DNA from: Niastella yeongjuensis
Lineage (GTDB): Bacteria > Bacteroidota > Bacteroidia > Chitinophagales > Chitinophagaceae
Reading direction: 5' to 3'
Assembly (NCBI RefSeq): GCF_900110245.1
Contig: NZ_FOCZ01000023.1
Span: 1 to 64,000 of the forward strand
DNA: 64,000 nucleotides
The translations under genes were made by a program, and so were the position numbers. A model generated the notes under the pieces. That model was not told the origin of the DNA. It was given only the letters and a program-made list of their open reading frames with translations, and did no database searches. Below, piece by piece: positions 1 to 7,434 of this stretch (positions within the stretch are counted from its first letter, which is position 1; each line of letters opens with the position of its first letter).

Positions 1-251
1 AACTGGGGGCTTATTCTTCATCAGTTCTTAACTATCTTTGAAAACAGATGCCGGCTCTAAGCAGTTACTTGCGCCTATTTACACAAAGTATTTTATACTC
101 TCCGGAAATCCATAGCAAAGAAAGTTCAAGTAAAAAACTTTACTATTTCACAACTTTTCAACCAGAGTTTTTCCCGTGAATTACTAAATGTCGGCAATTT
201 GAGTTAAGCCGGGTAATTGTTGTTATTTTGTCTTTACAATAACCCCTCACT
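1..251. other. Upstream region of the Rhs gene
   Basis: AT-rich sequence without a credible gene. A TTATTTTG stretch about 25 bases before the Rhs start codon resembles the Bacteroidota -7 box (TAnnTTTG) imperfectly, so a promoter is plausible but weakly supported. No copy of the tRNA-Arg 3' end was seen here, so the left attachment site of the putative element is probably outside the window. Confidence 0.3.
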
Positions 252-2423
252 ATGAAAAGGCTATTACTGCTTGTTACTTTTTCTATACTGTGTCTTTTTT
301 CCTTCTCTCAAACTAATGTACAACAGGATCCCAGGGTAAATCAGATTTTAAAAGGCGCCCTTGCCTCCCAAAGCAGTTATTACATTTTTGGCAGAACTAC
401 TGCCTCCGCGTTTATTAACATAGCCGTATTAAATCAATCATCCCATACTTTATGCTGGTTTACCTGCCACGGTCGGTTATTTGATTCTACTAAACTAACC
501 AACCAGGAATTTGAACTGGTAACTTCAAAACTATCGGACCCTTTTGTATTATATCAAAACATTTGTGATAAATATCTGGCTGATATTGCCGCTGCTAAAG
601 ATATTTACCGGGTGTATGGCGATGTACAGCTGTTCGATAAACTGAATGGCAACTATCGTGCACTGTTTGCAATGGAAAGGGTGCAAGCGGCTAAAACCCC
701 GCTCCAAAAATTAATAGCAATAGAAAATATCAGGAAGAAGATTCTTACCCAACTAGCTTATCTGAACTGTGTAAGTCCATTGGGGCTGCACGATGACCCG
801 CTTTATAAGATCAGTAAAGAGCAGGCAGGCGCCATGATACAAACAAAGGACAGCACCGTATATTATAATATTGACCCCACCAGTGCTATTGCCAAAATTA
901 GTCTGTTTAAAAAGTCTGCAGGACAGCTCTACATCCAGAACAGGTTTTCTGAAATAATAGACAGTGTAGCCATACAACCGGAAAAATATGATCTTTTACA
1001 GAAAGAAAAGACAGATGTATTTCTGTTATACCGGGGTTGGTTAGAGCTACAATTTCAGGGGACCTTATCTGCAATAAGGCGACAAAGTGCCGGGCTATAC
1101 AATCAGGTCAGTGTTCAAAATGAAAAAGAAGTTAAAGAACTCTACAACCAACTAAATGCTAATGAGGCAAAGATTAATCAATTAAACTCGCCCGAGGTAA
1201 AGAGCATAGAGCAGGCGGTATATGAAACCTATAAAAATGAAATTTCTGAGATTGCTTATATGCCCTTATTGGGTATAGCGTATGAGTTGATTGAAAAAAG
1301 GGGGCAGAAAGAATATGAGTTAACCAATCACTTAGGAAATGTGCTGGTCACTGTAACCGACAAGAAAATTGGCGTATCTTCCCCTTCAGATAGTTCTTTG
1401 ATCGATCATTATGAGCCAGACATTGTAAGTGCGCAGGATTATTATCCGTTTGGAATGTTACAGCCAGGCCGTTCTTATCTTTCTCCCAACGGAGATGAGT
1501 ACAGGTATGGATTTAACGGAAAGGAAAATGATAATGAGGTGAAAGGCGAGGGTAATCAGCAAGATTATGGGATGCGAGTGTATGACCCGAGGGTGGCGAA
1601 GTTTATATCGGTGGATCCCCTTTATAGAGAGTATCCATGGAATAGTTCTTATGCTTATGCCGAGAACAGTCCGATTCTTTTCAACGATTTAGATGGATTG
1701 GAAAGAGTAAATTACCTGAAGACAAAAGAGAATGGAAAAGCGGTTCTAAAGCCTATTAACACGACTGATGTTTATGTTTGGACTTGGAAACCTCACTGGG
1801 GTGGAACTAAGCTTGGGTTTACGTTATGGGAACTGGTCAAGAACCTAGATAAAAAATATGTTACTCATGAGCCAACAGAAGGTACCGTTGAAAAATTTGA
1901 TAAAGTACAATTTGTAACTTATGATCAAACCGTTAGCTATGATAGTTATGAAGATATGGTTAAAGGAAAAAATGGAAGTTCTGGTCATGAGCGTTCCAAG
2001 TTTTATTTAGCTAAAGGGATGCAGAATGCAAGAGAGGAGAACATGGCAAATGGCGGGGGTGGCATGTATGTGAATTTGTATAAAATTCCAAAATTTACTA
2101 TAGATCCAAAAAAATTCGAGTATTTCTTTGGTAGAGTCGTGGAAGGATCCGAACATAATATAGTGCGTTCAGCTCAAAACCTTAAAGATTTGACTACTTT
2201 AGGCATTAAAACTGAAGGACAGCTAATGAAAGTATTTGATGAAGCAATTTCTTTAGAAGGAGGCGTAGTAAAATCAAACAAATTTGGAACATCAATAATA
2301 AAAACTGTACAGATAGGAGATAAAGGAGCGATTGATGTTACTTTTTTTTATGAAAATGGAAACATGAATGCACTCCCCAAAGTTTCAACGTTAATACCAA
2401 AAATTGCAAAAGCAACTAAATAA
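252..2423 (+). CDS. Rhs-core protein with variable C-terminal tail, candidate polymorphic toxin
   Basis: A 723-aa protein with an N-terminal signal peptide (MKRLLLLVTFSILCLFSFSQ). Residues about 355-482 are a typical Bacteroidota Rhs-associated core: NHLGNVLVTVTD, DYYPFGMLQPGRSY, YRYGFNGKENDNE, DYGMRVYDPRVAKFISVDPL and a closing NSPILFNDLDGLE. The 241-aa tail after the core is AT-rich and unlike the rest, as expected of an exchangeable toxin domain; its end has a GRVVEGSEHNIVRSAQNL stretch with conserved-looking His, Arg and Ser, but I cannot name a family. Residues 21-350 are helical, lack YD repeats and are not recognised. The next gene starts directly after the stop codon, as expected for an immunity gene. 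Toxin activity is inferred; the Rhs core is clear. Confidence 0.8.
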   Translation: MKRLLLLVTFSILCLFSFSQTNVQQDPRVNQILKGALASQSSYYIFGRTTASAFINIAVLNQSSHTLCWFTCHGRLFDSTKLTNQEFELVTSKLSDPFVLYQNICDKYLADIAAAKDIYRVYGDVQLFDKLNGNYRALFAMERVQAAKTPLQKLIAIENIRKKILTQLAYLNCVSPLGLHDDPLYKISKEQAGAMIQTKDSTVYYNIDPTSAIAKISLFKKSAGQLYIQNRFSEIIDSVAIQPEKYDLLQKEKTDVFLLYRGWLELQFQGTLSAIRRQSAGLYNQVSVQNEKEVKELYNQLNANEAKINQLNSPEVKSIEQAVYETYKNEISEIAYMPLLGIAYELIEKRGQKEYELTNHLGNVLVTVTDKKIGVSSPSDSSLIDHYEPDIVSAQDYYPFGMLQPGRSYLSPNGDEYRYGFNGKENDNEVKGEGNQQDYGMRVYDPRVAKFISVDPLYREYPWNSSYAYAENSPILFNDLDGLERVNYLKTKENGKAVLKPINTTDVYVWTWKPHWGGTKLGFTLWELVKNLDKKYVTHEPTEGTVEKFDKVQFVTYDQTVSYDSYEDMVKGKNGSSGHERSKFYLAKGMQNAREENMANGGGGMYVNLYKIPKFTIDPKKFEYFFGRVVEGSEHNIVRSAQNLKDLTTLGIKTEGQLMKVFDEAISLEGGVVKSNKFGTSIIKTVQIGDKGAIDVTFFYENGNMNALPKVSTLIPKIAKATK

Positions 2424-2876
2424 ATGAGTGTCTTACTTGAAACAATTACGGAAGAGGAATTTAAAAAGTCAGTTCAACTTTTTAATGACACAAATACTGA
2501 CAGACGATTTCTAAAAATAAAAGCAGGTAAAAGCGAATATGCAATTGGTTGGAGAAGTGATTTACTAAAACCAGTTATTCTTGAAATACTTTCTAATGTT
2601 TATATAGTGGGTATAGATCAGGATGTAGCAGTAGTCGACTTTGAAAAGAATATAATATTATTGAAAATTGATTTGTCGTTTAGTTTATATGATATCCAAT
2701 TTGTGAATGGTCGATTATTCGTTTTGACAGAACTAGAAGTTTTGGAAATGTCCATTACTAGTTGGCAAGTAGTGCAGACATATTTATTGCCAGATTATTT
2801 TCAAGAGATTTTAATTGTTGATGGTTCATTAAAGGCGAAATGTGTGGATGGTAGCATTGTAGACTTAGCTTCTTAA
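2424..2876 (+). CDS. Putative immunity protein for the upstream Rhs tail
   Basis: A 150-aa, acidic, cytosolic protein without signal peptide or membrane segment. Its ATG follows the Rhs stop codon with no spacing, so the two are almost certainly cotranscribed. The sequence reads as short beta-rich segments (KPVILEILSNVYIVGID, NIILLKIDLSFSLYDIQF), reminiscent of beta-propeller-like immunity proteins, but no family is recognised. It is as AT-rich as the toxin tail, suggesting they moved as one cassette. The immunity role is inferred from position and size; a cytosolic accessory protein is the alternative. Confidence 0.65.
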   Translation: MSVLLETITEEEFKKSVQLFNDTNTDRRFLKIKAGKSEYAIGWRSDLLKPVILEILSNVYIVGIDQDVAVVDFEKNIILLKIDLSFSLYDIQFVNGRLFVLTELEVLEMSITSWQVVQTYLLPDYFQEILIVDGSLKAKCVDGSIVDLAS

Positions 2877-3037
2877 TAGCAAAAGCAATACAAATATTTG
2901 AAAGCCTTAATGCGAAAGTAGCATTGGGCTCCTCAGTTGCCCTAAGATTGAAGTGTTAGAAAGGGTGCAGCTGGCCTTGCAGATAGAGTATTGACAAATT
3001 GACTTAAAATCAATTTCCATCCTTGAATAAATTGATA

Positions 3038-3745
3038 TTAATTAACTTCTTTAAGCACATATTTTTCGATTGCCTTTAAAGTTTCAGCCACGTTATTATT
3101 CGGATAACTCTTTTTTAAAAAATCAGCAAAAATTTCCTTTGCCCCTGGCCCCTCCCAATCCATCACCGTAAACGCCTTTAGCAAAGTCTGCTGCGGCTTC
3201 TCATTAAATGCACATAGCACCAAATAAGGCGGACTGTAATAAAACGAGTTGTCCCACAGCTTTTGATAGAATTGGGGGGTCATGCATCTTTTAAAGTCCA
3301 GCACCAGGTCATATAATTTACACGTAAGCGAACCTAAGTTTACGGTTTCGGCCAAATAGGGAAGGCCCTCATCATGTAAAAAGGTGTACAGGTATTCCAG
3401 AAACGCCGCTTCCATCATGTCCAGCAGATCCCGGCCATAGTAGGCATATTCCGTTTTGAATAGGTCTAAAGAAAAATTATCCCGGTTCTTATCAATAATG
3501 AACTCAATCAGGGATTCTTCCTTTTTTATAATGTCCTTTACATCAGGACCGAAAACCTGGCCTCCAATCCCGGCAGCATATTTAGGTTTTGAAAACAGAT
3601 CAAAAAAGAAGCTCTTAAAAAAGATGCTTTTTCGGTCAAAAGTCACTTGCACGTATAAGGGATACATCAACTTACCATGAAAGTTGGTCTGTTTAAGGCG
3701 GTCGTTGTAATACGTCTTATATGTTACCTGGTATTCCTTTTCCAT
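3038..3745 (-). CDS. Hypothetical protein, element cargo
   Basis: A 235-aa cytosolic protein of unrecognised family, encoded opposite to the flanking toxin and recombinase genes. The N-terminus (YPLYVQVTFDRKSIFFKSFFFD) loosely resembles the arm-type DNA-binding fold at the start of Bacteroidota tyrosine integrases, but no catalytic recombinase domain follows. The remainder is helical and rich in aromatic residues. It lies between the Rhs pair and the recombinase, hence likely cargo or accessory to the element. Its start lies about 200 bp from the small gene at 3946, with a shared divergent promoter region. Confidence 0.55.
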   Translation of the reverse strand: MEKEYQVTYKTYYNDRLKQTNFHGKLMYPLYVQVTFDRKSIFFKSFFFDLFSKPKYAAGIGGQVFGPDVKDIIKKEESLIEFIIDKNRDNFSLDLFKTEYAYYGRDLLDMMEAAFLEYLYTFLHDEGLPYLAETVNLGSLTCKLYDLVLDFKRCMTPQFYQKLWDNSFYYSPPYLVLCAFNEKPQQTLLKAFTVMDWEGPGAKEIFADFLKKSYPNNNVAETLKAIEKYVLKEVN

Positions 3746-3842
3746 TGTTTACTTCACTTAACGCTGCTTAACGAATGTAAGCATGTTTATAAGATTTCCG
3801 GTCGGTGTCAAAACTTTTTGGGGTCAAATCAATGCAATTTAA

Positions 3843-3882
3843 CACAAAATAGTTTTGGTAATACGGAAAACTGTCAAAACAA
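3843..3882. promoter_or_regulatory. Possible operator/promoter region of the recombinase operon
   Basis: The divergent intergenic region holds CAAAATAGTTTTG, an inverted repeat with CAAAA/TTTTG arms, and a further CAAAAC about 20 bases later. Repeated CAAAA half-sites before a recombinase operon suggest a regulator or recombinase binding region. No protein evidence supports this. Confidence 0.25.
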
Positions 3883-3945
3883 TCGTATATTAGTATTGGG
3901 GTTGTCTTACAGGGCAGTGAGAACGAAAAAAATGAGGGAGGTAAG

Positions 3946-4086
3946 ATGGAAAAACTAACACCGAAAAAGGTACAGGAAATGCTACGCCAACGGGGAACTA
4001 TAGTTACCCTTGAACAAGCTACCGCTATTTTAAATTTTATTCGGAAATTAGCTAACATAGCTATTTCAAACTATCTACAAAAGTAA
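3946..4086 (+). CDS. Small conserved-type protein upstream of the serine recombinase
   Basis: A 46-aa ORF, MEKLTPKKVQEMLRQRGTIV to a C-terminus ending ISNYLQK, placed 4 bp before the recombinase start. A strong GGGAGGT ribosome binding site precedes its ATG, unusual in Bacteroidota and good evidence for translation. The peptide is helical and basic; 'KKVQEML..G..VTLEQA..IL.F...LA' resembles small proteins I associate with Bacteroidota mobile-element recombinases (recollection, not searched). It is probably cotranscribed and possibly translationally coupled with the recombinase. Function unknown. Confidence 0.7.
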   Translation: MEKLTPKKVQEMLRQRGTIVTLEQATAILNFIRKLANIAISNYLQK

Positions 4087-4090
4087 GCGT

Positions 4091-5638
4091 ATGAAGATTG
4101 CAGATTTGTACATTAGGGTGAGTACCGATGAACAGGCAGACAAAGGCTACTCACAACGTGACCAGGAAGAGCGTTTACGCAGGTATTGCCAAATTCAAAA
4201 CATCGAGGTCCGCAAGGTGATTTATGAAGATCATTCGGCAAAAACCTTTAATCGGCCAGAATGGAACAAGTACCTTATTTTCCTGCGGAAAAATAAGAAC
4301 ACCGCCGACCTGGTGCTATTTATCAAATGGGACCGGTTTAGCCGGAATGCCGGTGATGCTTACCAAATGATCAGCACCCTTCGAAAACTGGGAATTGAAC
4401 CGCAGGCCGTTGAGCAGCCGTTAGACCTTTCTGTTCCGGAAAATAAAATGATGCTGGCTTTTTATCTGGCCGCTCCTGAAGTTGAAAACGATCGCCGGGC
4501 ATTGAATACTTTTCACGGAATGCGCCGGGCCAAAAAAGAGGGTAGATACCTGGGCATTGCGCCAACCGGTTATATAAACCGAACCTCTGAATCCGGAAAG
4601 AAATACATTGAACCGCACGAACCACAGGCCAGCATCATGAAATGGGCTTTTGAGACACTTGCAGAGGGTTGTTTTAATGCCGAACAGATCTACAAAATGG
4701 CGAAGGAAAAGGGCCTGAAGTCGACCAAAAGCAATTTTTGGATGAATATTAGAAACCCGTTGTATTGTGGCAAAATTGTAATTCCAAAATATAAGGATGA
4801 GGAAGCGCATACCGTAAAAGCACAGCATGAGCCGCTGGTTTCTGAATCTGTATTCTACCAGGTGCAGGACGTGTTAGACGGCCGTAAAAGACATTATCGA
4901 CCAATGTATGTGGCAAATACAACATTGCCGCTGAGAGGCTTTTTGATCTGTCCTAAATGCACCAAGAAACTTACCGGTAGTAAATCAAAAGGAAGAACAC
5001 AGGACTACTTTTATTACCACTGCACTAGTGGCTGCAAATGCCGGTTCAGGGCAGAATTTGTGAACGACATATTTGTGAATGAACTGAAGAAGTTTGTCCC
5101 CCGCCCGGAGTATTTGGAACTATACCAACTAACCCTGCAAGAAGCCTGGTATGACCAGTCAAATCATTCGCAGGACGACAAAAGACAAATTTCCAACCAG
5201 ATCACTGAATTGGAGGGTAGGTTAACCTATTTACGCGACCTGCTTTCAACGCAAAAAATTGAGCCGGATGACTACCGGAAAATGAAAGCAGAATACACCG
5301 ATAAAATCGAAAAGCTATTGGGAAAACTGGCCAATTCAACGCAAACACCAGTAGACTTTGACGGCCTTTTAAATACAGGATTGCAGAACCTGATGAACTT
5401 GGAACGACTATACAAAAACGGAGACATTGTAAAAAAGCGGGAAATAATTGGTTCGATATACCCCGAAAATTTGACGATTGACGGATTTGGAGTTCGAACC
5501 GCTCGACTCAATGAAGCCGTTTCGCTGATATACAGTCTGGGTGCGGGTTCCAGGCCAAAAAAGAAACAGGACAAGAGGAGAAAATCCGTCTTGTCCTGTC
5601 TGGTGACCCCGTCTGGATTCAAACCAGAAACCTTTTGA
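4091..5638 (+). CDS. Large serine recombinase (site-specific integrase)
   Basis: A 515-aa large serine recombinase. Residues 1-145 are the resolvase catalytic domain: ADLYIRVSTDEQADKGYS with the nucleophilic Ser about residue 11, and the KWDRFSRN motif. Residues about 160-270 are the recombinase DNA-binding domain, followed by a zinc ribbon (CPKC...CTSGCKC, about 295-320) and a coiled-coil segment (about 360-410). These enzymes integrate and excise elements by double-strand exchange. The last 12 codons (ending TPSGFKPETF) are read from the antisense strand of the tRNA-Arg gene, so the present C-terminus is partly supplied by the integration site. This matches an element inserted at the 3' end of a tRNA. 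Confidence 0.93.
   Translation: MKIADLYIRVSTDEQADKGYSQRDQEERLRRYCQIQNIEVRKVIYEDHSAKTFNRPEWNKYLIFLRKNKNTADLVLFIKWDRFSRNAGDAYQMISTLRKLGIEPQAVEQPLDLSVPENKMMLAFYLAAPEVENDRRALNTFHGMRRAKKEGRYLGIAPTGYINRTSESGKKYIEPHEPQASIMKWAFETLAEGCFNAEQIYKMAKEKGLKSTKSNFWMNIRNPLYCGKIVIPKYKDEEAHTVKAQHEPLVSESVFYQVQDVLDGRKRHYRPMYVANTTLPLRGFLICPKCTKKLTGSKSKGRTQDYFYYHCTSGCKCRFRAEFVNDIFVNELKKFVPRPEYLELYQLTLQEAWYDQSNHSQDDKRQISNQITELEGRLTYLRDLLSTQKIEPDDYRKMKAEYTDKIEKLLGKLANSTQTPVDFDGLLNTGLQNLMNLERLYKNGDIVKKREIIGSIYPENLTIDGFGVRTARLNEAVSLIYSLGAGSRPKKKQDKRRKSVLSCLVTPSGFKPETF
5557..5599 (-). terminator. Terminator downstream of tRNA-Arg, inside the recombinase coding end
   Basis: A perfect 10-bp inverted repeat (ACAGGACAAG at 5566-5575 and CTTGTCCTGT at 5590-5599) is followed on the minus strand by TTCTTTTTT. 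It sits directly past the tRNA 3' end and overlaps the recombinase codons. It is best read as the tRNA terminator; a recombinase-binding inverted repeat is the alternative. Confidence 0.65.
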
Positions 5639-5677
5639 TCCGTAGTCAAATGCTCTATTCAATTGAGCTACGGGGCC
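5601..5677 (-). tRNA. tRNA-Arg (anticodon ACG)
   Basis: Read on the minus strand, the 77 nt fold into a full cloverleaf: acceptor GGCCCCG/CGGGGTC, D arm GCTC..GAGC, anticodon stem TTTGA/TCAAA with loop CTACGGA (anticodon ACG, reading CGU and, as inosine, CGC/CGA), five-base variable loop, T arm TCTGG/CCAGA with TTTGAAT loop, and an encoded ACCA end. The recombinase stop codon lies inside the T arm/variable region on the other strand, marking this tRNA as the attachment site of the left-hand element. Confidence 0.93.
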
Positions 5678-5850
5678 GTGTTTTTCGTGAATGGGCGGCA
5701 AAAATATACCTAATTGTTATTCCACCCAAATAAATCATACAAAATTGTAAATAAAATTTTCCTTTTGTACTGAATCACAGGCTTTAGGCCATTACATTAC
5801 TTAACTTGCCCTGGCAGATCAAATGCGTTATCACCTAAAAGCTCCCTGTT

Positions 5851-6324
5851 ATGAAAATTCAGTGCTGGTCAATCGGTAAAAATCATGAATCCTACGTAAA
5901 AGAGGGGATTGAAGACTTTACCCGCCGGTTATCGAAATACTTTCCTGTAGAGTGGAACCTGATTCCTACCCCAAAGAACGCAGGTATGCTCAGCGAAATG
6001 GACCTGAAGAAAAAAGAAGGCGAAACCATCCTGGAATGGCTTAAGAAAGACGATTACCTGATCCTACTCGATGAACGGGGGCAGTCGTTTAGTTCTCCTC
6101 AGCTGGCTGATTTCCTGCAAGCCCGGGCCAATGACAGCGTTAAAACCCTCGTTTTTCTCATCGGTGGCGCTTATGGGGTTGATGATGCCGTGTTTAAAAG
6201 GGCAAATACTACCTGGTCGCTTTCCAAACTCGTATTTCCCCATCAGTTGGTTCGTTTGATCCTGGCCGAACAATTGTACCGTGCATGCACCATCCTTAGA
6301 AACGAAAAATATCATCATATTTAA
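5851..6324 (+). CDS. rlmH: 23S rRNA (pseudouridine-1915-N3)-methyltransferase RlmH
   Basis: A 157-aa SPOUT-class methyltransferase that uses S-adenosylmethionine to methylate pseudouridine 1915 in helix 69 of 23S rRNA. Full family length. The C-terminal knot is clear: LILLDERGQSFSS, FLIGGAYGVDD, LSLSKLVFPHQLVR-like WSLSKLVFPHQLVRLILAEQLYRA, and the conserved ending NEKYHH. It is the first chromosomal gene to the right of the tRNA-borne element and is monocistronic, facing the DUF4249 gene. Confidence 0.97.
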   Translation: MKIQCWSIGKNHESYVKEGIEDFTRRLSKYFPVEWNLIPTPKNAGMLSEMDLKKKEGETILEWLKKDDYLILLDERGQSFSSPQLADFLQARANDSVKTLVFLIGGAYGVDDAVFKRANTTWSLSKLVFPHQLVRLILAEQLYRACTILRNEKYHHI

Positions 6325-6383
6325 ACGCCGGGGTAAACTTAAAACTTAAAACTTTAAACTTTGAACTTTGAACGCTGAACAAG
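6325..6383. repeat. AACTTTA-type heptamer array between convergent genes
   Basis: Tandem 7-nt units (AAACTTT, AACTTTG and variants) fill the 59-bp space between rlmH and the DUF4249 gene. The same family recurs near 14.5, 33.9, 37.7, 45.9, 46.2, 50.4, 57.8 and 62.6 kb. Confidence 0.75.
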
Positions 6384-7430
6384 CTACAACAAGGTATCAA
6401 AGTAGTAGAGTTTCTCCCGTTTAGCCGATCCGCCAAATATACCTAACCCGTTTTCAATATTACCGGTTGGGGATACCAGCTGGTTGGTAGGCACGGAGCC
6501 GAAATCTGTTTTATACTTCTCATACAATTTCAGGTAATCGTACAATTCCTTGCTTACAGATTTTAATTGCAGGCGAACACGGCCCTTTTGCTGCGGGTCA
6601 ACAAAAAACTGTTTGTCTATATAGAGTGTGGTGGAATAATAATTACCATTGAATGAAGCGTCAGGATAGAAAATGCGTCTGAACGGATTGGTGAGTTTGT
6701 CCAGTTTTACATTTTCCGACTGGTTGTCCTGGGTAAATACATTCAACCGGGTAAACTTGTTCAGGCCAACGGTGTCGGTCTGGATCTTAATACCCGGGTT
6801 GTTCTTTATTGTTTCAAAAAGCTCTTTGCCCGCCTGGTTGTCGTAGCTGTAGCGTTTCCCCTGGTAAATAAAATAGTGATTGTTGCGCACCATTTCTTTT
6901 ACTGCTTCAATAATGTAAAATTCATCATAGTCAGCCGAATCTTTCCAGGTGATGTTTACACCCAATACATCTTTGTCATTGAATTGGGTAGAGAAAGAGT
7001 CTGCTGAGATTAAACGGGGTAAAGCGGGTATATACGTGGAGGCGCTCACAAAACCCAGGGTAGGGTGGTTGATGTCTATCCGGTAGTTCGTAGTGGCCTT
7101 AAAACGCTTTTTATTGGTAAATACCGACGTGGGGTTGTTGATGTATTGTTGGGAGTAATTGGGCTGTAAAACCCAGCTGGTGTTGTTTTCTTCGGTAATG
7201 GTAACGGTGGCATCATTGACCTTTTCGAATCGGATGAGGCTGCCGTTTTCAACTTTAATGGTTTTACCAATCGGGATTTTTACGGAATCCAGCGCAGTGA
7301 TCTCGGCCAGTACCACCAGTTTGCCATCTTCAAACTGATCGCTTGAGAAATTCTTTTTACAGGCACTGAATAAAAGCGTCAGCATAAAAAGCCAGATCAA
7401 AGAATTATATGTTGCGCTGTGTTTTACCAT
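6384..7430 (-). CDS. DUF4249 family lipoprotein
   Basis: A 348-aa outer-membrane lipoprotein: a hydrophobic signal ends in LLFSAC with the lipid-modified Cys at residue 24. The rest is beta-rich, with an N-terminal carboxypeptidase-regulatory-like stretch (KIPIGKTIKVENGSLIRFEKVNDATVTITEE) followed by the DUF4249 domain. The family is consistently encoded after a TonB-dependent receptor in Bacteroidota and is thought to act as its surface partner, though not homologous to SusD. Its ATG is 4 bp after the receptor stop codon, so the genes form one operon. The substrate is unknown. Confidence 0.85.
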   Translation of the reverse strand: MVKHSATYNSLIWLFMLTLLFSACKKNFSSDQFEDGKLVVLAEITALDSVKIPIGKTIKVENGSLIRFEKVNDATVTITEENNTSWVLQPNYSQQYINNPTSVFTNKKRFKATTNYRIDINHPTLGFVSASTYIPALPRLISADSFSTQFNDKDVLGVNITWKDSADYDEFYIIEAVKEMVRNNHYFIYQGKRYSYDNQAGKELFETIKNNPGIKIQTDTVGLNKFTRLNVFTQDNQSENVKLDKLTNPFRRIFYPDASFNGNYYSTTLYIDKQFFVDPQQKGRVRLQLKSVSKELYDYLKLYEKYKTDFGSVPTNQLVSPTGNIENGLGIFGGSAKREKLYYFDTLL

Positions 7431-7434
7431 GTTG

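Noticed and set aside
1-5600. Search for a second tRNA fragment marking the left end of the element
   Set aside because: None seen by eye in the first 5.6 kb; the left end probably lies outside the window.
5408-5701. Minus ORF across the tRNA (VAQLNRAFDYGSKGFWFESR)
   Set aside because: Known type of false ORF created by translating a tRNA gene.
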